Shown one piece after another: positions 34,201 through 41,970 of a stretch of 49,893 nt of DNA. The notes beneath the pieces were generated by a model. The model was not told the origin of the DNA. It did not search any database and saw only the letters and a list, made by a program, of their open reading frames with translations. The DNA is from an uncultured Clostridia bacterium (lineage in GTDB: Bacteria; Bacillota; Clostridia; Christensenellales; CAG-314): positions 1 to 49,893 of the forward strand of contig CANRHN010000008.1 of assembly GCA_947630425.1 (NCBI GenBank), in the 5' to 3' direction. Both the position numbers and the translations under genes were made by a program. Positions within the stretch are counted from its first letter, which is position 1. The number at the start of each line of letters is the position of its first letter.

Positions 34201-34669
34201 AGGACAAAAGACGGAAGAAAAATTCAACACAGATCTGGAAATAGACATTGACGCATACGCTCCCGAAAGCTACATTCCGTCGCAGACCGAACGTATCAAC
34301 TTTTACCGTCAGCTTTCCGCATGCGCAACCATTGCGGAAACGACCGCGTTGCTTGAACAGCTTGCCGACGTCTACGGTACTTGTCCCAAGCCCGTACTCA
34401 ATTTGTTTGCAGTGGCGCAGCTCAAAATTTTGGCTGAGGGCGCAGGCGTAAAAAAGGTGGCGGTGCGACCGGCTCGCGGCGAACTGACCTTTTCCTCCAA
34501 AGACAAGCTTATGCGCAAAGAGGTGTTTGACGCTCTTTTGGCTCAGGGCAAGCGCGCAACCGTCGCGTCCGACAGTTACACGATAGTGTTTGCTTCATCG
34601 GATTTTTTGCAAAAGGACCGTTTGATAGACGCATTGACGGAGTTTTTGAAAAGTATTCAAACTAAATAG
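31250..34669 (+). CDS. mfd: Transcription-repair coupling factor Mfd
   Basis: 1139 residues, full length. UvrB-like N-terminal modules (to ~400), an RNA-polymerase-interacting CarD-like domain near 'KGDYVVHDVHGIGLCEG' (~480-540), SF2 translocase with Walker A GDVGYGKTE (~625), DEEQRFG (~725), SATPIPRT, and 'QLRGRVGRSN', then the TRCF C-terminal domain. It removes stalled RNA polymerase and recruits UvrA. It lacks a visible ribosome site despite a long structured leader. Confidence 0.97.
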   Translation: MYYFFDRVNNVAAYKKLLNDTRDKNFVAAFGVQPNEKPFVAANVPSFALYVTSDYVEAQRVLRTVEALAPDRAVFLPAKEDVLLYKNNYSRNAVFSRNYALHRILTGAEVAVTTVDALTQRLPDRKTFFDGCFTLKKGVCYDTTMLVKKLVAVGYKRVESISAEGEFVLRGDILDVAMPFEQRFRVDFWDDEIEAIRAVNDEGISDRELEKAEIYPLYDTTGVSLDKLKEIERYATRVRYKLPPNAAARIEEIFSSLSVRAAGGVVDSGWLAPFVEGSSLADYLPVDAVVLWDEPRQLSQRTAFLYREHLQRLENLLKAGEVLPMHEQALVEQQSVFRVELPQIALQTLPYQTDWFAPQAVYNFKTGAIGNYATSVETLAKDIRNWLRLGYETVIFAGSDGVNPTKEKLAESGTYVVEAERLEQNAADALILPVGIEKGFVSHTNKLVVVGTRDLGRGLNRRQLHKSRKQAFLTVEKGDYVVHDVHGIGLCEGIEKLATPSGETKDYIVVLYKNGDRLYVPVDASNLLSRYSGGENPALSKLGGEDFAKVKNKVKASVREMSINLLKLYAEREKSRGFRYHVDEYLDEEFEQYFPYKATEDQLRCQKEIESDLTSERIMDRVLVGDVGYGKTEVAMRAAFDVVSNGYQVAVLAPTTILAEQHYKTFGERMSHFDIRVACINRFRTADEQKEIVKAVANGNVDIIIGTHRLLSKDIAFNKLGLLILDEEQRFGVEHKEKIKSLKTNVDVLTMSATPIPRTLHMALSGIRDISTITTPPVERIAVETFVVEESEALLVDVITRELARGGQVFCVYNRVQGIDSFAAKLSELMPNVRFTVAHGQMDEVALEDAVMSFAEGKSDVLVCTTIIENGIDIPNVNTLVVMDADKLGLSQLYQLRGRVGRSNRLAYAYFTYSPDKVLSEVAYKRLSSITEYSELGSGFKIAMKDLEIRGAGNILGREQHGHIMKVGYDMYARLLKETVAELKGQKTEEKFNTDLEIDIDAYAPESYIPSQTERINFYRQLSACATIAETTALLEQLADVYGTCPKPVLNLFAVAQLKILAEGAGVKKVAVRPARGELTFSSKDKLMRKEVFDALLAQGKRATVASDSYTIVFASSDFLQKDRLIDALTEFLKSIQTK

Positions 34670-34690
34670 CGTAAAATTACGCCAAAGCGC

Positions 34691-34719
34691 TTGCCAATTA
34701 CAACATAAAAATGTATAAT
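34691..34719 (+). promoter_or_regulatory. Promoter of the PrsA/SurA-like lipoprotein gene
   Basis: TTGCCA (34691-34696), 17-base spacer, TATAAT (34714-34719). Confidence 0.75.
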
Positions 34720-34730
34720 ATATGAGTATA

Positions 34731-34759
34731 CGTGGCGGTATGCCCAAATTAACGCCACG
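34731..34759 (+). promoter_or_regulatory. 5'-terminal hairpin of the lipoprotein transcript
   Basis: CGTGGCG (34731-34737) pairs with CGCCACG (34753-34759), 15-base loop, starting about five bases after the predicted transcription start. No T-run, so not a terminator of mfd. Confidence 0.5.
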
Positions 34760-34777
34760 ACACGTTAGGAGCAAAAA

Positions 34778-36733
34778 ATGAAAAAAGCAAGTAAAGTACT
34801 TACGTTGATACTGATAGTTGTGTTTGCAGTGAGCGTATTTGCAGGTTGCGATCTTGTGGGCAGAAATGTTTCCGAGTACAGAAATCACGAGGCTCTACAG
34901 GTTGGAACTCAGGTCATCACCGTCGGCAAGCTGCTCGACACTTTCAACAGCTACTACAACAATTACTATTACTATATCAGCCAGGGCTATCTCGACGCAA
35001 GCCAGCTTTTGAACATGGTGGTGTCGTCATTGGTGCAACAGTACATGCAAATCGACGCATACGTTTCCGTCGAAAGTAACAAGCAAGCGGATGTTACCGA
35101 GCTTCAAAAGAAAATTCCCAATGCCGAGTATCTCAACAAAGAGGAATTTGCTTACGCGGTCAAGTATGTAAACTATCTGGCGTTCTCCGCCTTCGATCAG
35201 TACACGGAAGAAAGCATTTCCGCAAAGCTGGATTTGGAAGAGGAAGAAACGGAGGACACCTCGCGTGACTTTACGCAGTACGATGATTGGAAGGACGCAC
35301 AAAGCTATACGGAGTATCTGTACAAGCAAAACTTTGTCAACGAGGACGCAGACGAGTACTTTGAAAAGAACTACCCGTCTCTTACGGGGTTGACGGAAGG
35401 CGTTGTTTACGACAAGTATGTCTATGACAAAAATTCCGAAGACGTTGTCGACCGCGTAAAAAGCTACAACGACCGCCGCAGCGAGGACGAAGAGGACGAG
35501 CTTTCGGTACAGGAGTTTGTCGAAATTCAACAAAACACAGTCAAGCAGTACAAGGAAACCATCAACAACAACTACGGCACCGACCTGGACGAATTTTTGA
35601 ACAGTCAGCTTGCCGATATGGTAAACAGCTGCATAATTGCAAAGTGGAATTACCAATTCTACAAGGATTTGGAAAAAGACCCCGCTTTGCAAACAAAATT
35701 GCAAGAATACTATGGCGTGTTGAAGGACAAGCAAATTGCGGACTTCAACATCAACGACAACTTTGACAGCTTTGTTACAAGCCTGTCGTCAAGCAGCAAC
35801 CTCTACGAAATTCCCGAGGGCGAAGAGGACAACTATGTGTTTGTCAAAAACATTCTTATTCCCTTCACCGCAGATCAAACGGCAAAATTGACGGATATCG
35901 GTAACGGCTTGGGTAGCACCGATAGCGACAAGTACAAGCAGGAACGCAACAAAATTGCCGCTACAATTGTGGCGCAGTACTTCGACTCCGACAAGTACAC
36001 CGAAACGGACGAAGGCAAGGCATTTGAAGAACAGTATTTCAACAAAGACACTTGGTTTGTAGACAGAAAGAAGAAGGACGACAAGGACAGTCTGTGGAAA
36101 ACCAATCCGGACAAATCCGTTTTCATACTTGATGGCGACAAAGTAGCAATCAACCCCAACGGCGTTTTGGGTCCGTTCTTCAATGCGGACGGCACAGTCA
36201 ACAAGATTGGCGGCATGGAAGCAAGCGACGTTGTTGTCGAGCTGATGAAACGTTTCAACACCGACACTGCTCAGCACACGGCGGCTTATGACTACGTTGT
36301 GTACGTGGGAGAGGATTGGAAAGACTATTCTCACAGCTGGGTGGAAGAATTTTACACCGCGGTAAACGAGGATCTTGTCACTCGCTCGGAAGGAGTTGTC
36401 ACTCTGAAGGAAAACGGCTACACATTGTGCGTTTCCAGCTACGGCGTACACATCATTTACCTTTCGGGCAACATCGCAAGCAAGCAGTTTGTGTTTGACT
36501 TTGACAAACGCAACGACACATCCGACCCCAACTACACGTTGTTCAAGAGCTACTTTGACACAATGGTCAGCAACGCCAACCAAACGGCTATAGAGGACTT
36601 ACAAAGAGACAAGCTCAAGGGCGACTACACCAAAAACATAAAAGTTTTTGACGGCTTCGAAAAATTCCTCAAAGACAACGAACTTGAGTTTGACTTTGAC
36701 GAATTCATCAAGGATTTGACATCCGAGCTGTAA
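34778..36733 (+). CDS. PrsA/SurA-like lipoprotein, probable peptidyl-prolyl isomerase/chaperone
   Basis: 651 residues. Lipoprotein signal with lipobox VFAGC (C24). The N-terminal part (QVGTQVITVGKLLDTFNSYY, then a helix ending LVQQYMQIDAY) looks like a SurA-type chaperone arm. The middle is very acidic and Y/D/K-rich. Near the C-terminus 'SSYGVHIIYLSG' resembles the G-x-H-x-I strand of parvulin domains. A parvulin-type lipoprotein beside mfd is common in Clostridia. It is about twice the length of PrsA. TTAGGAGC precedes the ATG. Catalytic competence is not certain. Confidence 0.65.
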   Translation: MKKASKVLTLILIVVFAVSVFAGCDLVGRNVSEYRNHEALQVGTQVITVGKLLDTFNSYYNNYYYYISQGYLDASQLLNMVVSSLVQQYMQIDAYVSVESNKQADVTELQKKIPNAEYLNKEEFAYAVKYVNYLAFSAFDQYTEESISAKLDLEEEETEDTSRDFTQYDDWKDAQSYTEYLYKQNFVNEDADEYFEKNYPSLTGLTEGVVYDKYVYDKNSEDVVDRVKSYNDRRSEDEEDELSVQEFVEIQQNTVKQYKETINNNYGTDLDEFLNSQLADMVNSCIIAKWNYQFYKDLEKDPALQTKLQEYYGVLKDKQIADFNINDNFDSFVTSLSSSSNLYEIPEGEEDNYVFVKNILIPFTADQTAKLTDIGNGLGSTDSDKYKQERNKIAATIVAQYFDSDKYTETDEGKAFEEQYFNKDTWFVDRKKKDDKDSLWKTNPDKSVFILDGDKVAINPNGVLGPFFNADGTVNKIGGMEASDVVVELMKRFNTDTAQHTAAYDYVVYVGEDWKDYSHSWVEEFYTAVNEDLVTRSEGVVTLKENGYTLCVSSYGVHIIYLSGNIASKQFVFDFDKRNDTSDPNYTLFKSYFDTMVSNANQTAIEDLQRDKLKGDYTKNIKVFDGFEKFLKDNELEFDFDEFIKDLTSEL

Positions 36734-36745
36734 CTCGCAAAAATC

Positions 36746-36778
36746 AAGCGCACTCAAAGCAAAGAGTGCGCTTTTTTT
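36746..36778 (+). terminator. Terminator of the lipoprotein gene
   Basis: AGCGCACTC/GAGTGCGCT perfect 9-bp stem, 8-base loop, seven T. Confidence 0.9.
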
Positions 36779-36808
36779 ATTAAACTCTTGTTAAATATTC
36801 CGTTTTGC

Positions 36809-36837
36809 TTGATACTTTGGCGTTTCTGTAGTAATAT
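36809..36837 (+). promoter_or_regulatory. Promoter of the VTT-PlsC gene
   Basis: TTGATA (36809-36814), 17-base spacer, TAATAT (36832-36837); start codon 26 bases on. Only a weak, distant AGGA serves as ribosome site. Confidence 0.6.
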
Positions 36838-36863
36838 ATTAACATAGGATTTTAACATTTTAT

Positions 36864-38792
36864 ATGTCAAAAAGAAAGATAAAAAGGAAAATTTTTACTG
36901 CGTTAGGGTGCGTGCTGCTGTTGTCCGGATTGTTGGCTTTGCTTTTTTCGGGAGACAACAAGCAGGTTATTATCGACATCTTTTCGGGTCAGCCTATCGA
37001 AACGATATTGGAAGAGGTGCAGTCTCTCGGTTGGCAGGGCGGAGTGGTGTTCGGCGCATTGTCTATGTTGCAGGTAATACTTACGTTTTTGCCTGCCGAG
37101 CCGGTACAGGTGCTTGCGGGAATTTCCTACGGCTTGTGGGTCGGCGTCGGTATTTGCATGGTTGGCGTGGTTATAGGCAACAGCATAATCTACATTTTGT
37201 ACAAAGTGTACGGCGCAAGGCTGAACGACTACTTCCACAAAAAAATCGAGGTGGATTTCGACGTGTTGCGCAGTTCCAAACGCGTAACGCTGCTTATATT
37301 CATTTTGTATTTTTTGCCTGCCATTCCGTATGGGCTTATTTGCTTTTTTACGGCGTCGCTGAACACGCGTTACCCGCGATATATTATTGTTACAACGTTG
37401 GGCTCTTTGCCGTCGGTAGTTATAGGCGTTGCTCTCGGGCACATCACCACCAACAATTGGATCGTCTCGCTTGTTATACTCGCCGTGTTGATTGTGGTGA
37501 TAGTGCTGCTTTATGTTTTCCGTTCCAAGGTGTTCGGTTGGCTCAATCGTTTTGCCAAAAAGCAGTTCAATTACACGTCGGCAACCAAGGTCAAAAAGCC
37601 GAATGCCGCTTTTAACGCTATCATTTTTGCGGGACTAAAGACTTGGCTGCGACGTCGCGTCAAATGTAAGATAAAACGCAACGGTATCAAAAAGCTGGAT
37701 CATCCGGCAATCGTGTTGTGCAATCATGGTTCGTTTATCGACTTTATGTACTTTTCCATGCTGCTAAGCAAAGAAAAGCCGCAGGTGGTGTCTAACAGGC
37801 AGTATTTTTACGAAAAACGTTTGGGCAATTTGCTAAAAAGACTCGGATGTATTCCCAAAAGCATGTTTTCCACAGATGTGGAAAATGTACGTAACTGTCT
37901 TTCGGTCATAAAAAACAATGGTGTGTTGGTAATTTGTCCCGAGGCGCGGCTGTCTACGGCGGGAGATTTTGAGGACATTCAACCCGGCACGATGAGTTTT
38001 TTGCGCAAGATGGGCGCGCAGGCTGCTATCTATACGATAAAATTCGGCGGAGACTACCTTGCCATGCCCAAATGGGCGCGCAAGGACGGCAAACGTTACA
38101 TACGCAAGGGGTCAACGGTGGAAGCGGAGTTGAATCTGCTCTACGCCAAAGGAGAAAGCGGCAACGTCACTTTGGAAGAATTTGAACGGCAGGTTTTGGA
38201 TGCATTGGACTACAACGATTTCGATTGGTTGGCGGCGCACCCCGAAATACATTACCCGCAGGGCAACCTTGCGGAAGGCTTGGAAAACATCTTGTACCGC
38301 TGTCCCAAATGCGGCAGTGAGTTTCAGTTGTCTACCAAAGGAAACGCCATAAGCTGCGACCACTGCGGCTACACGGACGTCATGGACGACCGCTACGCTT
38401 TCACGTCGGCGGATCGTTCTTTCGACAATCTTCAGCAATGGTATCATTGGCAGCTTGACGAAATGGAAAAACAAAAAGACGCCGATCCCGAGTTTGAATT
38501 GCGCGACAACGTAACGCTGTTTCACGAGTCGGACGGCGGCGCGCGGCAATTGACGGAAGCTGGCAAGGGCGAATGTGTGTTCAACCGACAGGGACTTACT
38601 TACACGGGAACGGACGGCGGAGTACAAATCACCAAGTTTTTCCCTCTCAATTGCATTTACCGTTTGCTTTTCGGCGCGGACGAGGACTTTGAAATTTACG
38701 AGGGCGATCATTTTTGGTATTTTGTTCCTTCGGACAGGCGCACGTGCGTCAAATGGTATATGGCAAGCATTCTGCTTTGTCAACAAAGCTAA
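36864..38792 (+). CDS. VTT membrane domain - PlsC acyltransferase - zinc ribbon - C-terminal domain fusion
   Basis: 642 residues. Residues 1-225 are a multi-pass VTT/DedA-type (TVP38/TMEM64) domain with several helices and the re-entrant-like FLPAEPVQVLAG (75-86) and FLPAIPYGLICF (150-161). Residues ~255-440 are a PlsC-type glycerolipid acyltransferase: NHGSFID gives H288-x4-D293, and PEARLS (359-364) stands for motif III. C480/C483 and C498/C501 form a zinc ribbon. The last ~130 residues (~510-642) are a WHWQ-type helix plus beta-rich domain, shared with the protein at 40457. VTT proteins move phospholipids or carriers; PlsC acylates lyso-lipids. A combined lipid transport and acylation role is inferred. 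First gene of a likely three-gene unit. Confidence 0.8.
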   Translation: MSKRKIKRKIFTALGCVLLLSGLLALLFSGDNKQVIIDIFSGQPIETILEEVQSLGWQGGVVFGALSMLQVILTFLPAEPVQVLAGISYGLWVGVGICMVGVVIGNSIIYILYKVYGARLNDYFHKKIEVDFDVLRSSKRVTLLIFILYFLPAIPYGLICFFTASLNTRYPRYIIVTTLGSLPSVVIGVALGHITTNNWIVSLVILAVLIVVIVLLYVFRSKVFGWLNRFAKKQFNYTSATKVKKPNAAFNAIIFAGLKTWLRRRVKCKIKRNGIKKLDHPAIVLCNHGSFIDFMYFSMLLSKEKPQVVSNRQYFYEKRLGNLLKRLGCIPKSMFSTDVENVRNCLSVIKNNGVLVICPEARLSTAGDFEDIQPGTMSFLRKMGAQAAIYTIKFGGDYLAMPKWARKDGKRYIRKGSTVEAELNLLYAKGESGNVTLEEFERQVLDALDYNDFDWLAAHPEIHYPQGNLAEGLENILYRCPKCGSEFQLSTKGNAISCDHCGYTDVMDDRYAFTSADRSFDNLQQWYHWQLDEMEKQKDADPEFELRDNVTLFHESDGGARQLTEAGKGECVFNRQGLTYTGTDGGVQITKFFPLNCIYRLLFGADEDFEIYEGDHFWYFVPSDRRTCVKWYMASILLCQQS

Positions 38793-38807
38793 CAGAGGTT
38801 TTTACAA

Positions 38808-40370
38808 ATGACATTATCGTTGATTAGTACCGCATTTACCGACAATGTTCTGAGTTGGGTTTTCGGTTTGGTTCTTGTTGCCGAATTGGTAGTTATAGGT
38901 ATTCTTGCGGCGCGAAGCATACGTTCCCGCAACAAAGCGCCCGTTGACGCGCAGGAAAAATCTTTTTCTTCCATCAACACCAAATCTTTTGTAATGGTGG
39001 TTGTGCTGCTTGCGGCAATCATACTTTTCAGCGGGCTGATTTCCTATTTTATTCCGCAGGGAAGCTTTGAACGGGACGAAAACGGTGCTATAATAACGGG
39101 CACTTACGTTCGCGGAGAAACAAACGGAATTTCTTTTTGGCGAGTTGTGACCGCTCCGTTCAGAGTGTTCGGTTCGTCCGACGCGCTTACCATAATCATG
39201 ATCAGCGTGTTTTTGCTTGTGATGAGCGGCGTGTTCAACGTAATGGAAAAAACAGGCGGTGTGGCGGTGTTTGTTCGCAAGGTGGTGTCGATGTGCGGCA
39301 AGCGCAAAATGCCCGTCATTTGCGTGGCGACGCTGGTGTTTATGGCGTTCGGTAGCTTTTTCGGAATGTTCGAGGAGCTGGTAACGCTTTTGCCCATAAT
39401 GGTGGTGTTTATGCTGTCGTTGGGCTTTGATACAATGGTGGGCTTGGGCGTATGTATGATGGCGGCGTGCTTCGGTTTTTCCGCTGCCATTACCAATCCC
39501 TTTTCGGTGGGACTTGCTTCCGGCTTTGCGGGAATACGCGTTTTCGACGGGGTGTGGCTGCGTGTTGTTTTCTTTGTGTGCGTATACCTCATTGTTATCG
39601 GATTTTTGTTTTTGCACATTCGCCGCATCACAAAAGACCCCACAAAATCTTTGAGCTACGACGTGGACCGCGAAAAATTGGCTCAGCTTGATTTGTCCGT
39701 GCAGCAGGACACGTCAAAGGACAAAAAACTCTTCAAGGTGTACGCAATTTTCTTCGGAGTGCAGTTGGTTCTGCTCGTCGTCATTGCCGCGGTGCGCGCA
39801 ATCAGCGATTACGCGATACCCATTCTTGCGGTAAGTTTTCTTGTGGGAGGTTTGGTTTCCGGCGTTTGCGTAGACAAGCCCAAGCGCGTGTTTGCGTCCT
39901 TCGGAAAGGGTGTGCTTGCCATGCTGCCTGCGGTACTGCTCATTGCAATGGCAAGCTCTGTCAAGCTGATACTTTCCGAAAGCAACGTGCTGGATACGGT
40001 AATGAATTTTGCCATCGGAAGCCTTGGCGGTATTCACAGCAAATTTGTAATCGTGCTGTTGCTTTACGCGCTGATTTTGTTTTTGCAAATTTTTATCGGT
40101 TCCGCTTCGGCAAAGATATTTTTACTGTTGCCGATAGTGCTTCCCATTGCACAGGCGTTGAACATTTCGCCCACGCTTGTAATACTTACTTACTGCATCG
40201 CCGACGGCTTTACCGACATGATCCTACCCACAAATCCCGTGTTGCTCATCGGATTGTCGATGGTCAACGTTTCCTACGGCAAATGGGTCAAATGGACGTG
40301 GCGACTGCAATTGTTTATGCTGTTGTTTACCGTGGCGGTTTTGCTTTTCGCTTCTGTGATAGGCTACTGA
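38808..40370 (+). CDS. YfcC/DcuC-family (C4-dicarboxylate-type) ion-coupled carrier
   Basis: 520 residues, about 12 membrane segments. Hallmarks are a first periplasmic loop SYFIPQGSFERD, the FGSFFGMFEELVTLLPIM motif (~184-201), AAITNPFSVGLASGFAG, and the second-half SASAKIFLLLPIVLPIAQALN and 'ADGFTDMILPTNPVLLIGL'. Most relatives carry dicarboxylates or are described as basic amino-acid antiporters; substrate not deducible. AGAGG precedes the ATG. It starts 15 bases after the VTT-PlsC stop, so it is probably co-transcribed. Confidence 0.82.
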   Translation: MTLSLISTAFTDNVLSWVFGLVLVAELVVIGILAARSIRSRNKAPVDAQEKSFSSINTKSFVMVVVLLAAIILFSGLISYFIPQGSFERDENGAIITGTYVRGETNGISFWRVVTAPFRVFGSSDALTIIMISVFLLVMSGVFNVMEKTGGVAVFVRKVVSMCGKRKMPVICVATLVFMAFGSFFGMFEELVTLLPIMVVFMLSLGFDTMVGLGVCMMAACFGFSAAITNPFSVGLASGFAGIRVFDGVWLRVVFFVCVYLIVIGFLFLHIRRITKDPTKSLSYDVDREKLAQLDLSVQQDTSKDKKLFKVYAIFFGVQLVLLVVIAAVRAISDYAIPILAVSFLVGGLVSGVCVDKPKRVFASFGKGVLAMLPAVLLIAMASSVKLILSESNVLDTVMNFAIGSLGGIHSKFVIVLLLYALILFLQIFIGSASAKIFLLLPIVLPIAQALNISPTLVILTYCIADGFTDMILPTNPVLLIGLSMVNVSYGKWVKWTWRLQLFMLLFTVAVLLFASVIGY

Positions 40371-40393
40371 AAAACGTCAAAAAATTTCAGCAC

Positions 40394-40422
40394 TTGAATT
40401 CATGTGTAATTCGTGATACAAT
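40394..40422 (+). promoter_or_regulatory. Promoter of the second PlsC-type gene
   Basis: TTGAAT (40394-40399), 17-base spacer, TACAAT (40417-40422). Confidence 0.7.
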
Positions 40423-40456
40423 AAACAATAGATAATTACCATTAGAAGGCACATTG

Positions 40457-41785
40457 ATGAAAAAAACAACAGATCAACTTGTAAAAAACGTCAAAATCAA
40501 AAAGGTCAATCCCGTTGTCAACGGAGTGTTGAGCGGAATTGCGCGCATGGTCTACTACCACTCCTGCAAGGTGGAAATCAAGCGTAATGTCGATCTTGAC
40601 AGTTACAAGGACAAGCCCGTGATAGTGGTCGCCAATCACGCGTCTCGGTTTGACTACGCGTTTGTAAATTTTGCAATGAAACGCCGCGCGATAAATTTTG
40701 TTGCGGCGGAAAACGAGTTTCACAGAGCCAAATTCAAATTTATTTTCAAAATAGGTCACGTCATACCCAAGCGTAACTTTGTTCCCGACGCCAAAACAAT
40801 TCGCGGCATGGCGCAAATATTGCGCAAACAGCCCGACGGCTGCGTGGCGATTTTTCCTTGCGGAATGTCTACGACAAGCGGTGCGCAACAGCCCAGCGTT
40901 CAGGGAACGGGAAAAATGCTCAAGCACTTCGGCGTACACGTTTTGGCGGTACGTATTCACGGCGGGTATTTGGTTTGTCCCAAATACGACGTCAAGGAAC
41001 GCTTCGGCAAGGTGGAAATCGAATTGGACGAATTGTTCACTCCGAAAGATCTACAAAATCTGACAGCGGAAGAAATTCAGCTTAAGGTGGACGAGGCGCT
41101 GTTTACCGACGATTACGAATGGAACGCAACAAGGCAAAACAGCTACAACCGCAAGGACGGCAAGTATGCCGAAAACATGGAGCAAATCATATACAAATGT
41201 CCCAAATGCGGCACCGAGATGCAAATGAAAGGCGTCGGCAAAGAAATAAAGTGCCTGCATTGCGGCAACGGCGCAACCTTAGACAGCCGTTACAACCTTG
41301 TTCCTTTTGTCGGCAGCAAAATTCCCGTCAACCCTCGGGAATGGTTCGATTGGCAACGCCGCGAGATGCGCAAAATGGTTTCGGACCCCGATTTTGAAAT
41401 GGAAGAACACGTCAAGTTCGGGTTGATGCCTCGCTATGGTTATCTAAAGCACAACAAAGTGTCAAATGTCGTTGGCGAAGGGGTGTTGCACCTCGACAAA
41501 GAGGGCATGTCCTACACGGGCACGCGCGAGGGCGAGGCTTGGACGGTGTTTATTCCGCGCGACAGCCTTTCCACAATCTGTTTGCCCGTTGACGGCAGTT
41601 TTTTCTACACCTACGCCAGCGGCGAGTTTTTGTGTTTCACTCCCGATTCGCCAAGCTGTGTGCGTTGGTCGCTTGCGATAGAAGAAATTTATCGGTTGAA
41701 CAGCGCAAAATGGAACAACTACCCGTGGTTCGATTACAACTCGCCCCTCAAATTGAAAAAATCAAAGCTAACTCAATTGACTTGA
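40457..41785 (+). CDS. PlsC-type acyltransferase - zinc ribbon - C-terminal domain protein
   Basis: 442 residues from the ATG at 40457; AGAAGG lies 8 bases upstream. The acyltransferase domain (~30-215) has NHASRFD (H61-x4-D66). Motif III reads FPCGMSTTSG, with Cys135 where the EGTRS glutamate is expected. Zinc ribbon C248/C251 and C266/C269. From ~285 it has a REWFDWQRREM helix and a beta-rich end with GMSYTGTREG and 'FLCFTPDSPSCVRWSLAIE', clearly homologous to residues ~520-635 of the VTT fusion protein. No membrane domain of its own. Probably a lipid acyltransferase working with the fusion protein; activity uncertain given the Cys change. Confidence 0.78.
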   Translation: MKKTTDQLVKNVKIKKVNPVVNGVLSGIARMVYYHSCKVEIKRNVDLDSYKDKPVIVVANHASRFDYAFVNFAMKRRAINFVAAENEFHRAKFKFIFKIGHVIPKRNFVPDAKTIRGMAQILRKQPDGCVAIFPCGMSTTSGAQQPSVQGTGKMLKHFGVHVLAVRIHGGYLVCPKYDVKERFGKVEIELDELFTPKDLQNLTAEEIQLKVDEALFTDDYEWNATRQNSYNRKDGKYAENMEQIIYKCPKCGTEMQMKGVGKEIKCLHCGNGATLDSRYNLVPFVGSKIPVNPREWFDWQRREMRKMVSDPDFEMEEHVKFGLMPRYGYLKHNKVSNVVGEGVLHLDKEGMSYTGTREGEAWTVFIPRDSLSTICLPVDGSFFYTYASGEFLCFTPDSPSCVRWSLAIEEIYRLNSAKWNNYPWFDYNSPLKLKKSKLTQLT

Positions 41786-41817
41786 ACAACAAATTGAAAA
41801 AAAATCAAAGCCAAATC

Positions 41818-41851
41818 AAAATTGACCCCAATTCTAATGGGTCAATTTTTT
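41818..41851 (+). terminator. Terminator after the second PlsC-type gene
   Basis: AAAATTGACCC/GGGTCAATTTTTT, 11-bp stem with 10-base loop and T-run. Confidence 0.88.
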
Positions 41852-41970
41852 GTATAATTTGCGTGTTAAACTACTTTTGTTTTCGGGGCTGTATGTTTGC
41901 CGAGTTTCAAGACGGTTGCGGCTTTTCGGAGTAGATATATTTTGCCGAGTTTTTCACATATTATAGATAT

